The notes: a model not told the origin generated them from the sequence alone. Positions 10,701-20,538 are shown, counted from the first letter of the stretch. The stretch: 64,000 nt of DNA from Lautropia sp. (GCA_030530775.1 JAUMUG010000002.1:62001-126000); one strand, 5' to 3'. Numbers and translations: made by a program.

Positions 10701-10890
10701 GGCCAGCCAGCGCGCCATCGGGATCGGTGTGACCGGCGGTATGATCAGTGCAACCGTACTGGCCGTGTTGTTCGTGCCCCTGTTCTTCGTGGTGGTGATG
10801 GCCTTCTTCCGGCGCTTCGGTCAGGGCAAGCCGGCCAAACCGCGTCCGGCAGCCATCGAAAGGGAAGATGACGATGTACTCCATTTCTGA
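7723..10890 (+). CDS. RND multidrug efflux pump, HAE1 family (AcrB/MexB type)
   Basis: 1055-residue proton-driven drug exporter of the inner membrane, the normal length for HAE1 pumps. It starts with the canonical MAQFFIHRPIFAWV and has the GGTGS-type and QGQNVQISGG periplasmic motifs of the family. The proton-relay residues are in place: D407-D408 in TM4 (GIVVDDAIIVVEN) and a lysine near 936 in TM10 (SAKNAILIIEFAKD). Two copies of the porter-plus-six-TM unit are evident. A good AGGAGG-type site precedes the ATG. It overlaps the channel gene start by 17 nt. Confidence 0.97.
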   Translation: MAQFFIHRPIFAWVVALFLMVVGAVSITQLPISQYPNVAPPTIQLRVTYPGASAQTLEDSVLSIIEREMNGSPGLMYMEATAQANGTGTLTLTFENGTDEDIAQVDVQNRLSRATPRLPSAVTQQGIDVDKARSNFLSIIMLSSSDPAITPATLGDYAARNIVPEIQRVAGVGQAQLFGAELAMRIWMDPAKLESFNLSSSDVVSAIQGQNVQISGGAIGELPNVEGQAITATVVAKGQLDSAEAFGDIVLRANADGSTVRLKDVARIELGRQNYATSARLDGQDAVAIGVQLTSSGNAMATASAVHAKMEELAKFFPESVQWQVPYDTSGFVEISIEQVVTTLLEAIVLVFLVMFLFLQNIRYTLIPTIVVPVTLLATFGVLLGLGMSINVLAMFAMVLVIGIVVDDAIIVVENVERIMNEEGLSPKDATIKAMKQISGAIVGVTVVLVSVFVPLAFFGGSVGNIYRQFSVVMATSISFSAFMALSLTPALCATMLKPIPAGHGHAKTGFFGWFNRSFSSAARSYEGSMARVVRHAGRFMLLYLVIIGVLGYFFTKLPTGFLPNEDQGYIVVNVQLPAGASQERTKAVIEQAEAFMKQQPEVDHMVSILGFSFSGNGQNAALMFATLKPWDQRKGPDQSADALAGRTLMALGSIRDAFIFPLSPPAIPELGNSTGVAFRLQDRGSKGHEALLNARNMFMGMAMQSPILTGVRPDGLEDAPQLQLEIDRDKANALGVSFASISSTIATALGSSYVNDFPNDGRLQRVIVQADAPARMQPEDLLKLSVLNSSGKAVPFSSFASTKWVVGPMQTVRYNGYPTMKIEASAAPGYSTGQAMAEMERLAAQLPEGFGFEWTGTSYEERLSGDQMYILFAFSLLAVFLCLAALYESWTIPLSVIMVVPLGLLGVVLASMWGGQINDVYFKIGMITIIGLSAKNAILIIEFAKDLYHDEGRSLVASALQAAHLRFRPILMTSMAFTLGVIPLAIATGASSASQRAIGIGVTGGMISATVLAVLFVPLFFVVVMAFFRRFGQGKPAKPRPAAIEREDDDVLHF

Positions 10891-12298
10891 AAAACCAACG
10901 ATGAGTTCCAAACCTTCTCTCCGGTTGACCACGCTGGCGGCGCTGATGTTCCTGGCCGGTTGCGGCTCACTCGCGCCGGTGCATCAGACCCCTGAAGCAC
11001 CGGTGGCGGGACGGTTCGCAGATGCCGACGCGGGTGACACCGGCACCGCAATGCCGGCGGCTGCCGACCTTCCCTGGCAGCAGTTCTTTGCCAGCCCGCG
11101 GCTCAAACAGCTGATCCAGATCGCGCTGGACAACAACCGCGACCTGCGCATCGCCACGCAGAACATCGAGAAGGCCCGTGCGGCCTATCGGATTCAGCGT
11201 GCCGATCGCCTGCCGGCAATCAATCTGGTCGGCTCCGGCGAGCGTGCCCCCAGTATGCTGACCGGCGAGCAGGCCAGCACCTATTCGGTGGGACTGGGCA
11301 TCACCAGCTTCGAGCTGGATTTCTTCGGCCGTGTCAAGAACCTGGCCGATGCCACACTGGCCACCTATCTGGGCACCGAAGAAGCACGGCGCACGGCACA
11401 GATCTCACTGATCGCCAACGTGGCCAACGGCTATCTGACGCTGCTGTCGCTGGACGAGCAGCTGGAGCTGACCCGCCAGACACTGAAGACCCGTGAGGAA
11501 TCGCATGATCTGACCGAGCTGCAGTACAAGAACGGCGCGGCCTCGGCGATGGATGCCAAGCAGGCCGAATCGCTGGTGCAGTCGGCCCGCTCCACGCTGG
11601 CCACCCTGACCACTCAACGTGCGGTGGCAAAAAATGCACTGACCGTTCTGCTCGGCCAGGAGATTCCGCCGCTTCCCGAAGGCATGGAGGATTCCACCGA
11701 AATCGTGGCGATCACCGATCTGCCGGCCGGTCTGCCCTCCGAGACACTGATCCGCCGGCCCGACATCCGTCAGGCCGAATACGATCTGCGCAGTGCCAAC
11801 GCCAACATCGGTGCCGCCCGGGCCGCTTTCTTCCCTCGGATCACGCTGACCGGTACGGCAGGCGTGGGCAGTACCCAGCTCAACGATCTGTTCGACCAGG
11901 GCAAGTTTGCCTGGACGCTGTCACCTCAGCTGGTGCTGCCGATTTTCGACTACGGCCGCAACAAGGCCAACCTGGGCGTGGCCAAAGCCGATCGAGAAAT
12001 CGCCATCGCCAGCTACGAGAAAGCCATCCAGACCGCCTTCCAGGAAGTCTCGGATGCACTGGCCACCCGCAAGGGACTGGTCGACCAGCTCGATGCCCAG
12101 CAGAAGCTGGTGAGTGCCGAGAACGACCGTCTGGATCTGGCCAACATGCGCTACAAAAATGGCGTCTCCAGCTACTTCGATGTACTGGACGCTCAGCGCT
12201 CCGCCTTCTCGGCCCAGCAGTCGCTGATCGAGGCCCGCACCCGGCAGCGCCAGAACCTGGTGGATCTGTACAAGGTTCTGGGCGGCGGCTGGCAGTAA
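10874..12298 (+). CDS. Outer-membrane efflux channel lipoprotein (OprM/NodT family)
   Basis: TolC-like trimeric outer-membrane duct completing the tripartite pump. A lipoprotein signal ends in LAGC with the acylated Cys at residue 30 of the chosen start. Two homologous outer-membrane-factor repeats follow (LIQIALDNNRDLRIA.. and IRRPDIRQAEYDLRSANANIGAARAAFFP, the latter a strong OprM-family signature). I prefer ATG 10874 because AGGGAAG lies 7 nt upstream; ATGs at 10868 and 10901 are alternatives. The 474-residue length is typical. A strong terminator follows at 12418. Confidence 0.94.
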   Translation: MYSISEKPTMSSKPSLRLTTLAALMFLAGCGSLAPVHQTPEAPVAGRFADADAGDTGTAMPAAADLPWQQFFASPRLKQLIQIALDNNRDLRIATQNIEKARAAYRIQRADRLPAINLVGSGERAPSMLTGEQASTYSVGLGITSFELDFFGRVKNLADATLATYLGTEEARRTAQISLIANVANGYLTLLSLDEQLELTRQTLKTREESHDLTELQYKNGAASAMDAKQAESLVQSARSTLATLTTQRAVAKNALTVLLGQEIPPLPEGMEDSTEIVAITDLPAGLPSETLIRRPDIRQAEYDLRSANANIGAARAAFFPRITLTGTAGVGSTQLNDLFDQGKFAWTLSPQLVLPIFDYGRNKANLGVAKADREIAIASYEKAIQTAFQEVSDALATRKGLVDQLDAQQKLVSAENDRLDLANMRYKNGVSSYFDVLDAQRSAFSAQQSLIEARTRQRQNLVDLYKVLGGGWQ

Positions 12299-12417
12299 GC
12301 CTTCCGATCTCTGCCGGCGCAAGTCCCGCGATCACGGGCTGCACCCTGCAAATGCAGGACGTGTGCCCGTCAGTCACGGCTCACGAGCGCTCCGGAGCGA
12401 TCCGATCGCAGGTATGA

Positions 12418-12444
12418 GAAACCCGGGCGTGCCCGGGTTTCTTT
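12418..12444 (+). terminator. Intrinsic terminator of the efflux operon
   Basis: Perfect 11-bp stem: GAAACCCGGGC at 12418-12428 and GCCCGGGTTTC at 12431-12441, then TTT. It lies 120 bp after the channel gene. Because the stem carries A and T runs at its ends it may also work in reverse for mglC, whose stop is at 12611. The rest of the 12299-12610 interval holds no gene I can support. Confidence 0.85.
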
Positions 12445-12610
12445 ATGGTTGATCTGCTGATCATCCGCAATACGTTGCAGGCCGACCACCCGACTCATCG
12501 ACGATTCATTGCCAGCCTGTCACGTGGACCTGTGCGCATCGGCCGGCAGTGGTGGATCGGTTTCTGGTTGCGGAGGATGGTATCCCCCGCTTTTCAGCCC
12601 CTGACACCGA

Positions 12611-13642
12611 TCACTTCCGACGGGCGTTCTTCATCGAATCCATCGCCACGGCCAGCACGATGATGCTGCCCTTGATGATGTACTGCCAGTACGGATTGAC
12701 GCCGATGTAGCTGAGACCGTAGTTGAGCAACTGGAAGATGATGACGCCCATCACCACCCCTGCCACCGTGCCCACACCACCACTGAAGGAAACACCACCG
12801 ATCACGCAGGCGGCAATCGCATCCAGCTCGTACATGAAGCCGAGGTTGTTGGTGGCCGAACCAATGCGCCCTGCTTCGAGCATGCCACCGAAGGCATAGA
12901 AGATGCCCGACAACACGTAGATGAAGATCAGGTTCAGCGTGACATTGACGCCGGACACCGCCGCTGCCTCGGGATTACCGCCGATGGCAAAGATGTTCTT
13001 GCCGAAACGGGTCTTGTTCCACAGCACCCAGGTGAAGACGATGGCGATCAGCGCGTAGATGGTGATATAGCTGAGCTTGAACATGCCCATGTCACCCAGC
13101 GGAATACTGAAGAAGCCCTGCGTGAAACTTCGGAAGGCGCTGTCGAAACCCGCGACCGGAGCCGAGCCGACGGCGTCGTAATAGAGCGAATTGATGCCAT
13201 AAGCGATCAGCATCGTGCCCAGCGTCGCGATGAAGGGTGTCACGTTCAGAATGGCGACGATCAGGCCGTTGAGCAGACCGATCAGTGCACCGATGACGCA
13301 GACCAGCAGGATCACCGCCGGAATAGGCACCACACCCAGATCCGGAAAGACCTTGTTGACATTGTCGAGCGACTGCAGCATGGTGGCTGAGACCACCGCG
13401 GCCAGACCGACCTGACGGCCGACCGACAGGTCGGTGCCGCGGGTGACGATGACGCCGGCCACGCCCAGCGCAATGATCATCCGCACCGACGACTGCGTGA
13501 GGATGTTCGACAGATTGGTGATGGACAGGAAGCTGCTATCTTCGAAAATGATCACCGCCAGCAGGATCACGAAGACAAAATACAGCGCATATTCCTTGAA
13601 AAAATCCCCTGCCTGCTGCATGGGGGTACGGGCAAGACTCAT
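12611..13642 (-). CDS. mglC: Galactose/methyl-galactoside ABC transporter permease
   Basis: Inner-membrane permease of the Mgl high-affinity galactose importer. 343 residues with about 8-10 hydrophobic segments. The family signature GVIVTRGTDLSVGRQVGLAA lies near residue 65, and the EAA-like GGNPEAAAVSGVNV loop near 225. Strong resemblance to enterobacterial MglC, including AGRIGSATNNLGFMYELDAIAACVIGG. It follows mglA by 13 nt, so the gene order is mglB-mglA-mglC as in E. coli. Confidence 0.95.
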   Translation of the reverse strand: MSLARTPMQQAGDFFKEYALYFVFVILLAVIIFEDSSFLSITNLSNILTQSSVRMIIALGVAGVIVTRGTDLSVGRQVGLAAVVSATMLQSLDNVNKVFPDLGVVPIPAVILLVCVIGALIGLLNGLIVAILNVTPFIATLGTMLIAYGINSLYYDAVGSAPVAGFDSAFRSFTQGFFSIPLGDMGMFKLSYITIYALIAIVFTWVLWNKTRFGKNIFAIGGNPEAAAVSGVNVTLNLIFIYVLSGIFYAFGGMLEAGRIGSATNNLGFMYELDAIAACVIGGVSFSGGVGTVAGVVMGVIIFQLLNYGLSYIGVNPYWQYIIKGSIIVLAVAMDSMKNARRK

Positions 13643-13655
13643 GGTGCGTTCCTTC

Positions 13656-15179
13656 TCATAGGTGTTTGGCGGCCAGGTGCATGATTTCCTCCTGGCTGGT
13701 TTCCCGTGTATCGACGATGCCGGCCACCCGACCGTTGCTCATCACCAGAATCCGGTCGGTCACGCCCAGCAGCTCGGGCATCTCCGACGAGATCATGATG
13801 ATGCTCTTGCCCTTGACGGCCAGATCATTGATCAGCTGGTAGATCTCGAACTTGGCGCCGACATCGATACCCCTTGTCGGTTCGTCCAGCATCAGGATGT
13901 CGGGCTGGGTCAGCAGCCAACGTCCGATGACGACCTTCTGCTGATTCCCCCCGGACAGTGAACCGATCTTGGTGCGCTGCGCCGGCGTCTTGACGTTCAT
14001 CGACTTGACGACCCAGTCGGTATCGCTACGCATGTTCCCGTCGCGCAACAGCCCGGCCTGCTCGTACTTGGGCATGTTGGCGATCAGCGCGTTGAAATCC
14101 ACGCCCAGACCGGCAAAGATGCCGGTGGCACGACGCTCCTCGGTCACCAGCGCAAAGCCGTTGCGGATCGCCTTGACCGGGCTGGTGTTGCGCACCTCCT
14201 TTCCGCGCACCCGCACCTCGCCGGCGCTGGCTTCGCGCACGCCGAACAGTGTCTCGACGATATCGGTGCGCCGGGCACCGACCAGACCGGCCACCCCCAA
14301 CACCTCGCCCTGCCGCAGCTCGAAGGACACCTCCCGGATCGACGGCTGATTCTTGGCACTCAGCCCGCGCACCTGTAGCACCACCTCGCCGGGCTGGTTG
14401 GTTTTTTCGGGGAAACGGTCGCCCAGCTCACGGCCGACCATCATCTTGATGACATCGTCGACGGTCAGACCGGCAATCGGACAGGTGTTGATCCACTGGC
14501 CGTCGCGCAGCACGGTCAATTCGTCGCAGATCCGGAAAATCTCCTCCATCTTGTGCGAGATGTAGATGATCCCGCAGCCGCGCTCCTTGAGCTTGGCGAT
14601 GATCCGGAACAGATGGTTGACTTCCTTCTCGGACAGCGAAGAAGTCGGCTCATCCATGATGACGACCTTGGCATCATAGGAAAACGCCTTGGCGATCTCG
14701 ATCATCTGCATCTGTGACACCGACAGCTTCGACACCTTCTGCTTCGGATCGATGTCGATGTCCAACTCCTCGAAGATCGCCTTGGTGTCGCGATACATCT
14801 TCGCGTGATCGATGAAGGGGCCGCGCTGCGGGTAACGCCCGAGCCAGAGGTTGTCCATCACCGTCACCTGCGGCACCAGATTCAGTTCCTGGTGCACCAT
14901 CGAGATGCCGTTTTCCAGCGCTTCCTTCGAGGTCTTGAAAGAGACCGGTTTGCCGCAGAACAGAATTTCGCCGGCATCGGCGTGATAGATGCCGAACAGA
15001 CACTTGAGCAGTGTCGATTTACCGGCGCCGTTCTCTCCCATCAGGGCGTGAACGGAATGGGGGCGCACGGTCAGCTGGGCATTGTCCAGCGCCTTGACCC
15101 CCGGAAAGGTCTTGTGGATGCCGCGCATCTCGAGCAAGAAATCACCTGCCGGCGCTGCATCGCCTCGTGGGGACTGCAT
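13656..15179 (-). CDS. mglA: Galactose/methyl-galactoside ABC transporter ATPase
   Basis: 507-residue tandem-ABC ATPase of the sugar (CUT2) class energising MglC. The first domain has Walker A GENGAGKS (residues 48-55) and the [11 protein letters not shown]alker B. The second domain has [16 protein letters not shown] and [17 protein letters not shown]. As usual for CUT2 ATPases, the second nucleotide-binding site lacks a classical Walker A. The ATG at 15179 leaves about 15 extra N-terminal residues compared with E. coli. It is separated from mglB by an unusually long 314-bp intercistronic region. Confidence 0.95.
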   Translation of the reverse strand: MQSPRGDAAPAGDFLLEMRGIHKTFPGVKALDNAQLTVRPHSVHALMGENGAGKSTLLKCLFGIYHADAGEILFCGKPVSFKTSKEALENGISMVHQELNLVPQVTVMDNLWLGRYPQRGPFIDHAKMYRDTKAIFEELDIDIDPKQKVSKLSVSQMQMIEIAKAFSYDAKVVIMDEPTSSLSEKEVNHLFRIIAKLKERGCGIIYISHKMEEIFRICDELTVLRDGQWINTCPIAGLTVDDVIKMMVGRELGDRFPEKTNQPGEVVLQVRGLSAKNQPSIREVSFELRQGEVLGVAGLVGARRTDIVETLFGVREASAGEVRVRGKEVRNTSPVKAIRNGFALVTEERRATGIFAGLGVDFNALIANMPKYEQAGLLRDGNMRSDTDWVVKSMNVKTPAQRTKIGSLSGGNQQKVVIGRWLLTQPDILMLDEPTRGIDVGAKFEIYQLINDLAVKGKSIIMISSEMPELLGVTDRILVMSNGRVAGIVDTRETSQEEIMHLAAKHL

Positions 15180-15219
15180 GAGTACCTCTTCGTCTGGTCG
15201 ATGAAGTCGGGTCGAAGGG

Positions 15220-15240
15220 AAAACGGGCGTCGGTGCCCGT
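15220..15240 (-). terminator. Candidate attenuator between mglB and mglA
   Basis: On the minus strand, ACGGGC and GCCCGT (6 bp, 6-nt loop) are followed by TTTT (complement of 15220-15223). It is a weak but correctly oriented intrinsic-terminator shape about 40 nt before mglA, and would favour the binding protein over the ATPase and permease. The rest of 15180-15493 holds no supportable ORF. Confidence 0.35.
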
Positions 15241-15422
15241 CGCTGTCGGGATCCTCCCCCCTCGGTCCGCTACCAGGGCGCGAATCGGGAGGCTTCGCCG
15301 TACTCCGACGGGCAGTGAGTGCACCACCCGTTCGATTCGGTGCCCACCGCCACGTGCGCGCATCCTTGTCGCCCCCTGATGTCCCGATGACACGGCGCTG
15401 GTCGACACGAACGGCACTGCCC

Positions 15423-15437
15423 GCCGGCAAAGCCGGC
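15423..15437 (-). other. Intercistronic stem-loop downstream of mglB
   Basis: GCCGGC-AAA-GCCGGC, extended on each side by partly complementary bases, lies about 57 nt after the mglB stop. Stem-loops in this position protect upstream mRNA in several binding-protein operons, including the E. coli mgl operon. No T tract follows, so a processing or stability role is more likely than termination. Confidence 0.4.
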
Positions 15438-15493
15438 AGACGGTCCCACTGCTGTACCGATACCGGCGGAGGTCGGGGGATCCCCACTACGGA

Positions 15494-16474
15494 TTACTTC
15501 AGGAACTCCGCCAGATTGTCCTTGTCGACCCCGACGTAGGGCACACGCAGATAACGCTGCTGGAACGCATAGCTGGTGCCGTCGGCAACATCCTTGCCGG
15601 CGATCAGATTGGGCAGCACGTCGATGATGGCCTTCGCTTGCGAATCACCATCGTTCAGCACGGTGCCGGCCAGCTCACCCTTCTTGACCAGCTGCAGCGC
15701 CTCGGGCAATGCATCCACACCGAAGATCGGCAGTTTCCTGCCCTGGGCCTTGGTGGCTTCGTTGGCCCCCATCGCCATCGAATCGTTGTTGGAAATGATC
15801 ACTTCGATCTTGTCGGCCCTCGGCCCCGACAGCCAAGCCTGCACCACGTCCTTGGCCTTGGCGGCGTCCCACAACGCGGTGTCCAGATACAGCCGCTCTG
15901 TTTCGACCCCCTTGGCGTTCAGCTCCTTGATGACCCACTCGGTCCGGGCTTCGGCATCGGGATGACCCGGTTCGCCCTTGATCAGCACGTACTGCAGCTT
16001 GCCGTCCTTGTTCAGATCCCAGTCCGGATTGGCCTTCCAGCTCTTGGCGATCAACTCGCCCTGGATGACGCCGGACTGCACCGGATCGGTGCCGATGTAA
16101 TAGGCCTTGTCATAGGAATCGATCGCCTTCTGGCCAGGATCCTTGTTGAAGAAGACCACCGGAACATCGGACGAACGGGCCTTGTCGATGATGGTCGGGC
16201 CGGCTGCCGGATCGACCAGATTGATGGCCAGTGCCTTCACCCCCCGGGCCAGCAGAATGTCGACCTGGTCGTTCTGCATCGACTGATTGTTCTGCGAATC
16301 GTTCATCAACAACCGTATGTCCTCTTGCTGCTTGGCCCGACTTTCGAGCCCCTTGCGCATGATGGACATGAAGTTGTCATCGTATTTGTAAATGGTGACA
16401 CCGACACGATCGGCCGCCTGTACGGACGCCAACGTGGTAGCGGACAACATGAGGGCCAACAGGTTTTTTTTCAT
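15494..16474 (-). CDS. mglB: D-galactose/D-glucose-binding periplasmic protein
   Basis: Periplasmic receptor of the Mgl importer. A 20-residue signal peptide ([11 protein letters not shown].. ending Val-Gln-Ala) precedes a mature protein strikingly like E. coli MglB. Shared features include [36 protein letters not shown], the calcium-binding loop [32 protein letters not shown] and the C-terminal [20 protein letters not shown] end. 326 residues, against 332 in E. coli. It is first in the mgl operon and divergent from galT. Confidence 0.97.
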   Translation of the reverse strand: MKKNLLALMLSATTLASVQAADRVGVTIYKYDDNFMSIMRKGLESRAKQQEDIRLLMNDSQNNQSMQNDQVDILLARGVKALAINLVDPAAGPTIIDKARSSDVPVVFFNKDPGQKAIDSYDKAYYIGTDPVQSGVIQGELIAKSWKANPDWDLNKDGKLQYVLIKGEPGHPDAEARTEWVIKELNAKGVETERLYLDTALWDAAKAKDVVQAWLSGPRADKIEVIISNNDSMAMGANEATKAQGRKLPIFGVDALPEALQLVKKGELAGTVLNDGDSQAKAIIDVLPNLIAGKDVADGTSYAFQQRYLRVPYVGVDKDNLAEFLK

Positions 16475-16700
16475 TTTGTTCGTCTCGAATATATAAATAT
16501 TGTTTGAAACGTATTGCCGTGTTGCTACGGCTTATTCTTCACTTTTAACGGCTCCGAAGCAAATTGTTTCGTGCTCGCCGTGGCCGGAATGCCCCTGCCG
16601 CCGCCCATGTTCCACACCTCACCGCCGAGCCGAAGCGCTAAAATGGAGTGGTCGTTGCGCAGATCCCCGCCGAGTCCGGCATCCGAAACAGGACCGCCTC
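16475..16700. promoter_or_regulatory. Shared mglB/galT divergent regulatory region
   Basis: 226 bp between divergent mglB and galT. The mglB-proximal part (about 16485-16510) is AT-rich for this genome, with TATATT-type -10 candidates on the minus strand. A CG-centred imperfect palindrome (TTGAAACGTATTGC, 16504-16517) recalls LacI/GalR-family operators, but only one half-site fits well. No convincing -35 is seen for either gene. Confidence 0.3.
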
Positions 16701-17738
16701 ATGTTCGACCCCACCGACCACCCGCACCGCCGCTACAACCCGCTGTTGGACAACTGGGTGCTGGTCTCGCCGCATCGCGCCAAACGCCCCTGGCAGGGTC
16801 AACAGGAAAGCCCCGACCAGAGCACCAGACCGGCGCACGACCCCGGTTGTTACCTGTGTCCGCGCAACACCCGGGTCAACGGAGAAACGAACCCTGACTA
16901 TCGGCAACCATTCGTTTTCACCAACGATTTTCCTGCCCTGCTGCCCGATACCCCACCGCACCGGGACGACGACCCGCTGATGCGCAGCCGGTCTGTGCGC
17001 GGCACCGGGCGCGTCATCTGCTTTTCGCCGGATCACGGCAAGACCCTGCCGGAACTGTCGCTGCCGACCATCGAAGCGATCATCGCCACCTGGATCGCGC
17101 AATATCGCGAACTCGGTGCCCAGTACCACTGGGTGCAGATCTTCGAGAACAAGGGTGCGGCGATGGGCTGCTCGAATCCACACCCGCACGGCCAGATCTG
17201 GGCCAATGATTTCGTGCCCAACGAGGTGGCCCGCGAAGATGGGAACCAGCGCCGCTATCATCGGCAGTATGGCCGCAGGCTGCTGCTGGACTACGTCAAC
17301 CGCGAACTGGCCGATGGCAGCCGCACGGTGGTAGAGGGCGAGCACTGGCTGGCAGTGGTGCCCTATTGGGCGACTTGGCCCTTCGAGACCCTTCTGCTGC
17401 CCAAGGAGGCGCTGCCGCGGCTGGTGGATGCCGACGCCGCCCAGCAGGCCGATCTGGCCGTGGTGCTGAAAAAACTCACCAGCCGCTACGACAATCTGTT
17501 CCAGACAAGCTTTCCGTACTCGATGGGCTGGCATGGTGCGCCCTTCGATCGGCAGGATTGTGCGCACTGGCAGTGTCACGCCCACTTCTATCCGCCGTTG
17601 CTGCGCTCGGCCACGATACGCAAGTTCATGGTCGGCTACGAAATGTTTGCCGAAGTGCAGCGCGACCTGACGGCCGAACAGGCCGCCGAGCGTCTGCGCG
17701 CGGTTTCCGATATCCACTACAACGAGGCCTCACGATGA
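16701..17738 (+). CDS. galT: Galactose-1-phosphate uridylyltransferase
   Basis: Leloir enzyme transferring UMP from UDP-glucose to galactose-1-phosphate through a uridylylated histidine. The active-site HPHGQ motif is at residues 161-165, so the nucleophile is H163. Zinc-site candidates CYLCPRN near residue 50 are also present. The chosen ATG gives 345 residues (E. coli 348) and the typical N-terminus ([14 protein letters not shown]). The frame is open upstream but unlike the family. Its TGA overlaps the galK ATG (ATGA), so the two are translationally coupled. Confidence 0.96.
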   Translation: MFDPTDHPHRRYNPLLDNWVLVSPHRAKRPWQGQQESPDQSTRPAHDPGCYLCPRNTRVNGETNPDYRQPFVFTNDFPALLPDTPPHRDDDPLMRSRSVRGTGRVICFSPDHGKTLPELSLPTIEAIIATWIAQYRELGAQYHWVQIFENKGAAMGCSNPHPHGQIWANDFVPNEVAREDGNQRRYHRQYGRRLLLDYVNRELADGSRTVVEGEHWLAVVPYWATWPFETLLLPKEALPRLVDADAAQQADLAVVLKKLTSRYDNLFQTSFPYSMGWHGAPFDRQDCAHWQCHAHFYPPLLRSATIRKFMVGYEMFAEVQRDLTAEQAAERLRAVSDIHYNEASR

Positions 17739-18886
17739 GCACGATCCAAGACACCACCGCACTGCTTCGACAGGAACTGGGTGTCGATGCGCAGTTCGTC
17801 GTCCGCGCCCCCGGTCGCGTCAACCTGATCGGCGAACACACCGATTACAACGACGGTTTCGTGCTGCCCTGTGCCATCGACTTCGCCACGGAGCTGGCCG
17901 TCGCTGCGCGCCGCGACGACGGCATTCGCGTGCTGGCTGCCGACTACGCGCTGGAGCGCGACCGGTTCACGGCCGGAGCCCGCCCGGCGCACAGCGACAT
18001 CGGCTGGGCCAACTACATCCGGGGTATGGTCGATGTCTTCATCCAACGTCATGGTGCCCTGCCCCATGGCTTCGATATGGTGATCAGCGGCAACGTGCCA
18101 CAGGGCGCAGGCCTCAGCTCCTCGGCTTCGCTCGAAGTGGCTGTCGGCAAGGCGCTGCAGACCCTCTACGGGCTGGACACCAGCCTGCGTGATATCGCCC
18201 TGCTCGGCCAGCAGGCCGAAAACGAATTCGTCGGCTGCCGCTGCGGCATCATGGACCAGTTCATCTCGGCGCTGGGCGAGCGCGGCCACGCGCTGCTGAT
18301 CGATTGCCGCAGTCTGGATACCCGTGCCGTGCCCATTCCCGCCGGGCTGGCAGTGATGATCATCGACTCGAAGGTCAAGCGCGGCCTGGTCGGCAGCGAG
18401 TACAACACCCGCCGTGCCCAGTGTGAAACCGCCGTGGCCCATTTCGGCGTCCGGGCGCTGCGCGATGTCGACCTGGACCAACTGCAAGCAGCCGAGTCCG
18501 CACTGGACCCGGTGGTGTTCCGCCGGGCGCGCCACGTCATCACCGAAAATGCCCGTACCCTGGCCGCCGCCGATGCACTGGCCGGCAACGACATCGGCGC
18601 GCTGAGCCGACTGATGGCCGAAAGCCATGCCTCGATGCGCGACGATTTCGAGATCACCGTGCCGCCGATCGATGCGCTGGTCGAAGTCGTCGGCGTGGTG
18701 GTGGGTGATCGGGGGGGCGCCAGAATGACCGGCGGAGGCTTTGGCGGTTGCGTGGTGGCATTGGTACCACAGGCGCTGGTGGGCCAGGTGAAGACTGCGG
18801 TCGAAACCCAATACCCGGCCCGCAGCGGGCTGCGGGCCGAAATCCACGTCTGCCGCGCCGAAGCCGGGGTCCATCTGCTGAGCTGA
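17735..18886 (+). CDS. galK: Galactokinase
   Basis: GHMP-superfamily kinase phosphorylating alpha-D-galactose at C1. Seen: the galactokinase signature [19 protein letters not shown] near residue 28, the GHMP phosphate loop [11 protein letters not shown] near 125, and C-terminal [13 protein letters not shown]. 383 residues against 382 in E. coli. The start at 17735 overlaps the galT stop. GalM follows after a 198-bp gap with no clear terminator, so the three genes may be one unit. Confidence 0.96.
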   Translation: MSTIQDTTALLRQELGVDAQFVVRAPGRVNLIGEHTDYNDGFVLPCAIDFATELAVAARRDDGIRVLAADYALERDRFTAGARPAHSDIGWANYIRGMVDVFIQRHGALPHGFDMVISGNVPQGAGLSSSASLEVAVGKALQTLYGLDTSLRDIALLGQQAENEFVGCRCGIMDQFISALGERGHALLIDCRSLDTRAVPIPAGLAVMIIDSKVKRGLVGSEYNTRRAQCETAVAHFGVRALRDVDLDQLQAAESALDPVVFRRARHVITENARTLAAADALAGNDIGALSRLMAESHASMRDDFEITVPPIDALVEVVGVVVGDRGGARMTGGGFGGCVVALVPQALVGQVKTAVETQYPARSGLRAEIHVCRAEAGVHLLS

Positions 18887-19084
18887 GCGCGTGAAGCCGC
18901 GCCCGTCATGGTTGCCTCATGCCGTCGTTTACTCATGTGACCGCCGGCACCTATCGTCAGGACCCGGGAAGCACGGCGTCGGCGGCGGGCACGACGGCCC
19001 CTGGTTTCCCGATCGCTCGAGATCCCGACCGCTCGAGAGGGAGTGCACGTCTGTGTCTGTATCTTTCCGTTCATCGATGAGCCT

Positions 19085-20092
19085 ATGACTGCCCCCGCCC
19101 TTACGCCCCCCGCCGATCGGCTGCTGACCAACCGGCACGGCATGCGCATGGCCATCAACCCACTGGGAGCCACCTGGACCTCCTGCCGGGTGCCGCTGGC
19201 CGACGGCACACACCGCGAAGTGCTGATGGGCAGCCACGACCTGGCCACCATGCTGGCCGGCGGCGCTTTTCTGGGAGCGAGCATCGGCCGCTATGCCGGG
19301 CGCATCGCCGGTGGCCGCTTTCAGGGTCACCAGCTCGATATCAATCAGCCGCCCCATTGTCTGCACGGAGGGCGGCAGAACTTCTCGCGCCGACTCTGGC
19401 AATGGGTGGATACCGAAAGCAACGATCGACAGATCACCCTGCAGCTGCACAGCCCGGCCGGCGATCAGGGCTTCCCGGGCAACCTGACGGCCAAGGTCTG
19501 CTACCGGCTCGACGAGGACAACGGGCTGAGCGTCATCTACAGCGCCACGACGGACGCCGCCACCCCCTGCAACCTGACCAATCACGCCTATTTCAACCTG
19601 AACGGAGGCGATCTGGACAATGGGCTGGACCAGTACCTGCGCATCGTTGCCGAACGCTATCAACCGGTCGGCCCCGATGGCATCCCCGACCGGCCACCCC
19701 GGAGCGTGGCTGGCACCGGCTTCGATTTTCGGGCGGCCAAGCTGCTGTCACAAGACTATCGGCACGATGCCGACCAACAGCAGGTCGATGGCTACGACCA
19801 CAGCTTCCTGCTGGACAACGGTGGTCGGCTGGCGCTGGCCGCCGAACTGTGCTCGGCCGATGGCCGGGTGGCCATGCAGCTGTTCACCGACCAGCCCGCC
19901 CTGCATCTATACACCGGCCAGGCACTGGTCGGCACCGAAAAGCGCGATGGCAGCGCCTACGCCAACAACGCCGGCATCGCCCTCGAAAGCCAGTTCCCGC
20001 CCGACAGCCCCAGCCACGGCCGAGCCATCCTGCAGCCCGGTCATATCTACCGCCACGTATCGCGCTATGTCTTCTGCACAGAGCAAACGTAG
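19085..20092 (+). CDS. galM: Aldose 1-epimerase (galactose mutarotase)
   Basis: Interconverts beta- and alpha-galactose, feeding galactokinase. 335 residues (E. coli 346). Family features: FLGASIGRYAGRIAGGRF near residue 65, LHGGRQNFSRRLW with the substrate His near 95, and NLTNHAYFNLNG with the catalytic His near 175. The catalytic Glu lies in ALESQFPPDSP near 300. The ATG at 19085 was chosen because homologous sequence begins soon after it; only a weak GATGAG precedes it. The UDP-galactose 4-epimerase gene (galE) is not in this window. Confidence 0.93.
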   Translation: MTAPALTPPADRLLTNRHGMRMAINPLGATWTSCRVPLADGTHREVLMGSHDLATMLAGGAFLGASIGRYAGRIAGGRFQGHQLDINQPPHCLHGGRQNFSRRLWQWVDTESNDRQITLQLHSPAGDQGFPGNLTAKVCYRLDEDNGLSVIYSATTDAATPCNLTNHAYFNLNGGDLDNGLDQYLRIVAERYQPVGPDGIPDRPPRSVAGTGFDFRAAKLLSQDYRHDADQQQVDGYDHSFLLDNGGRLALAAELCSADGRVAMQLFTDQPALHLYTGQALVGTEKRDGSAYANNAGIALESQFPPDSPSHGRAILQPGHIYRHVSRYVFCTEQT

Positions 20093-20119
20093 CAATTTGT
20101 CGTGAGCACGTCGGGACTC

Positions 20120-20141
20120 CCGCGGCCCATCATGGCCGCGG
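20120..20141 (+). other. GC-rich hairpin downstream of galM
   Basis: Perfect 8-bp stem CCGCGGCC and GGCCGCGG with a CATCAT loop, 27 nt after the galM stop. No T tract follows, so it is at best a Rho-assisted or mRNA-end structure. The remaining interval to 20538 shows no gene or further feature. Confidence 0.4.
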
Positions 20142-20538
20142 CCACATAACACCACGGCCGTAATCAGGAAGCGTCCGATACGTACCTTCATCGGTTCAAA
20201 TTCGAACACCAAAGTTCTCGATGACATCCGCCCAGAAACGAGGCACGGGTGTCGATTTCCTCCATGCCTCACGCATGAGTGGACCATGCCGCCCTCACCA
20301 CCTTCCGATCCCCGCCACCTTCTGGACCAAGGCCGGACGAGGCGGTTTTGATTGGATGCCCCCCGTCTGCGGGCGCCACGCCGCCTGCGCGCTCGATGGC
20401 GCATCGATCGCCGTGAAGAGCCGCCCTAGGGTATCCCCGCGATCGCCGTGGAAGATCGTCCCCACAGCGCCGTAGGCTGCCCTGCTCCGGCTAGAATCGG
20501 GATTCAATACGATTTGATTGTCACGGAGACTCTGCCCC

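Noticed and set aside
12445..12663. 72-codon ORF after the efflux operon terminator
   Set aside because: No ribosome binding site or family resemblance, and it runs into the mglC 3' end.
16504..16517. GalR-type operator in the mgl/gal divergent region
   Set aside because: Only one half-site resembles the consensus; too weak to call, so mentioned only within the regulatory region entry.
17717..18874. 385-codon frame opposite galK
   Set aside because: Antisense shadow of a complete galactokinase.
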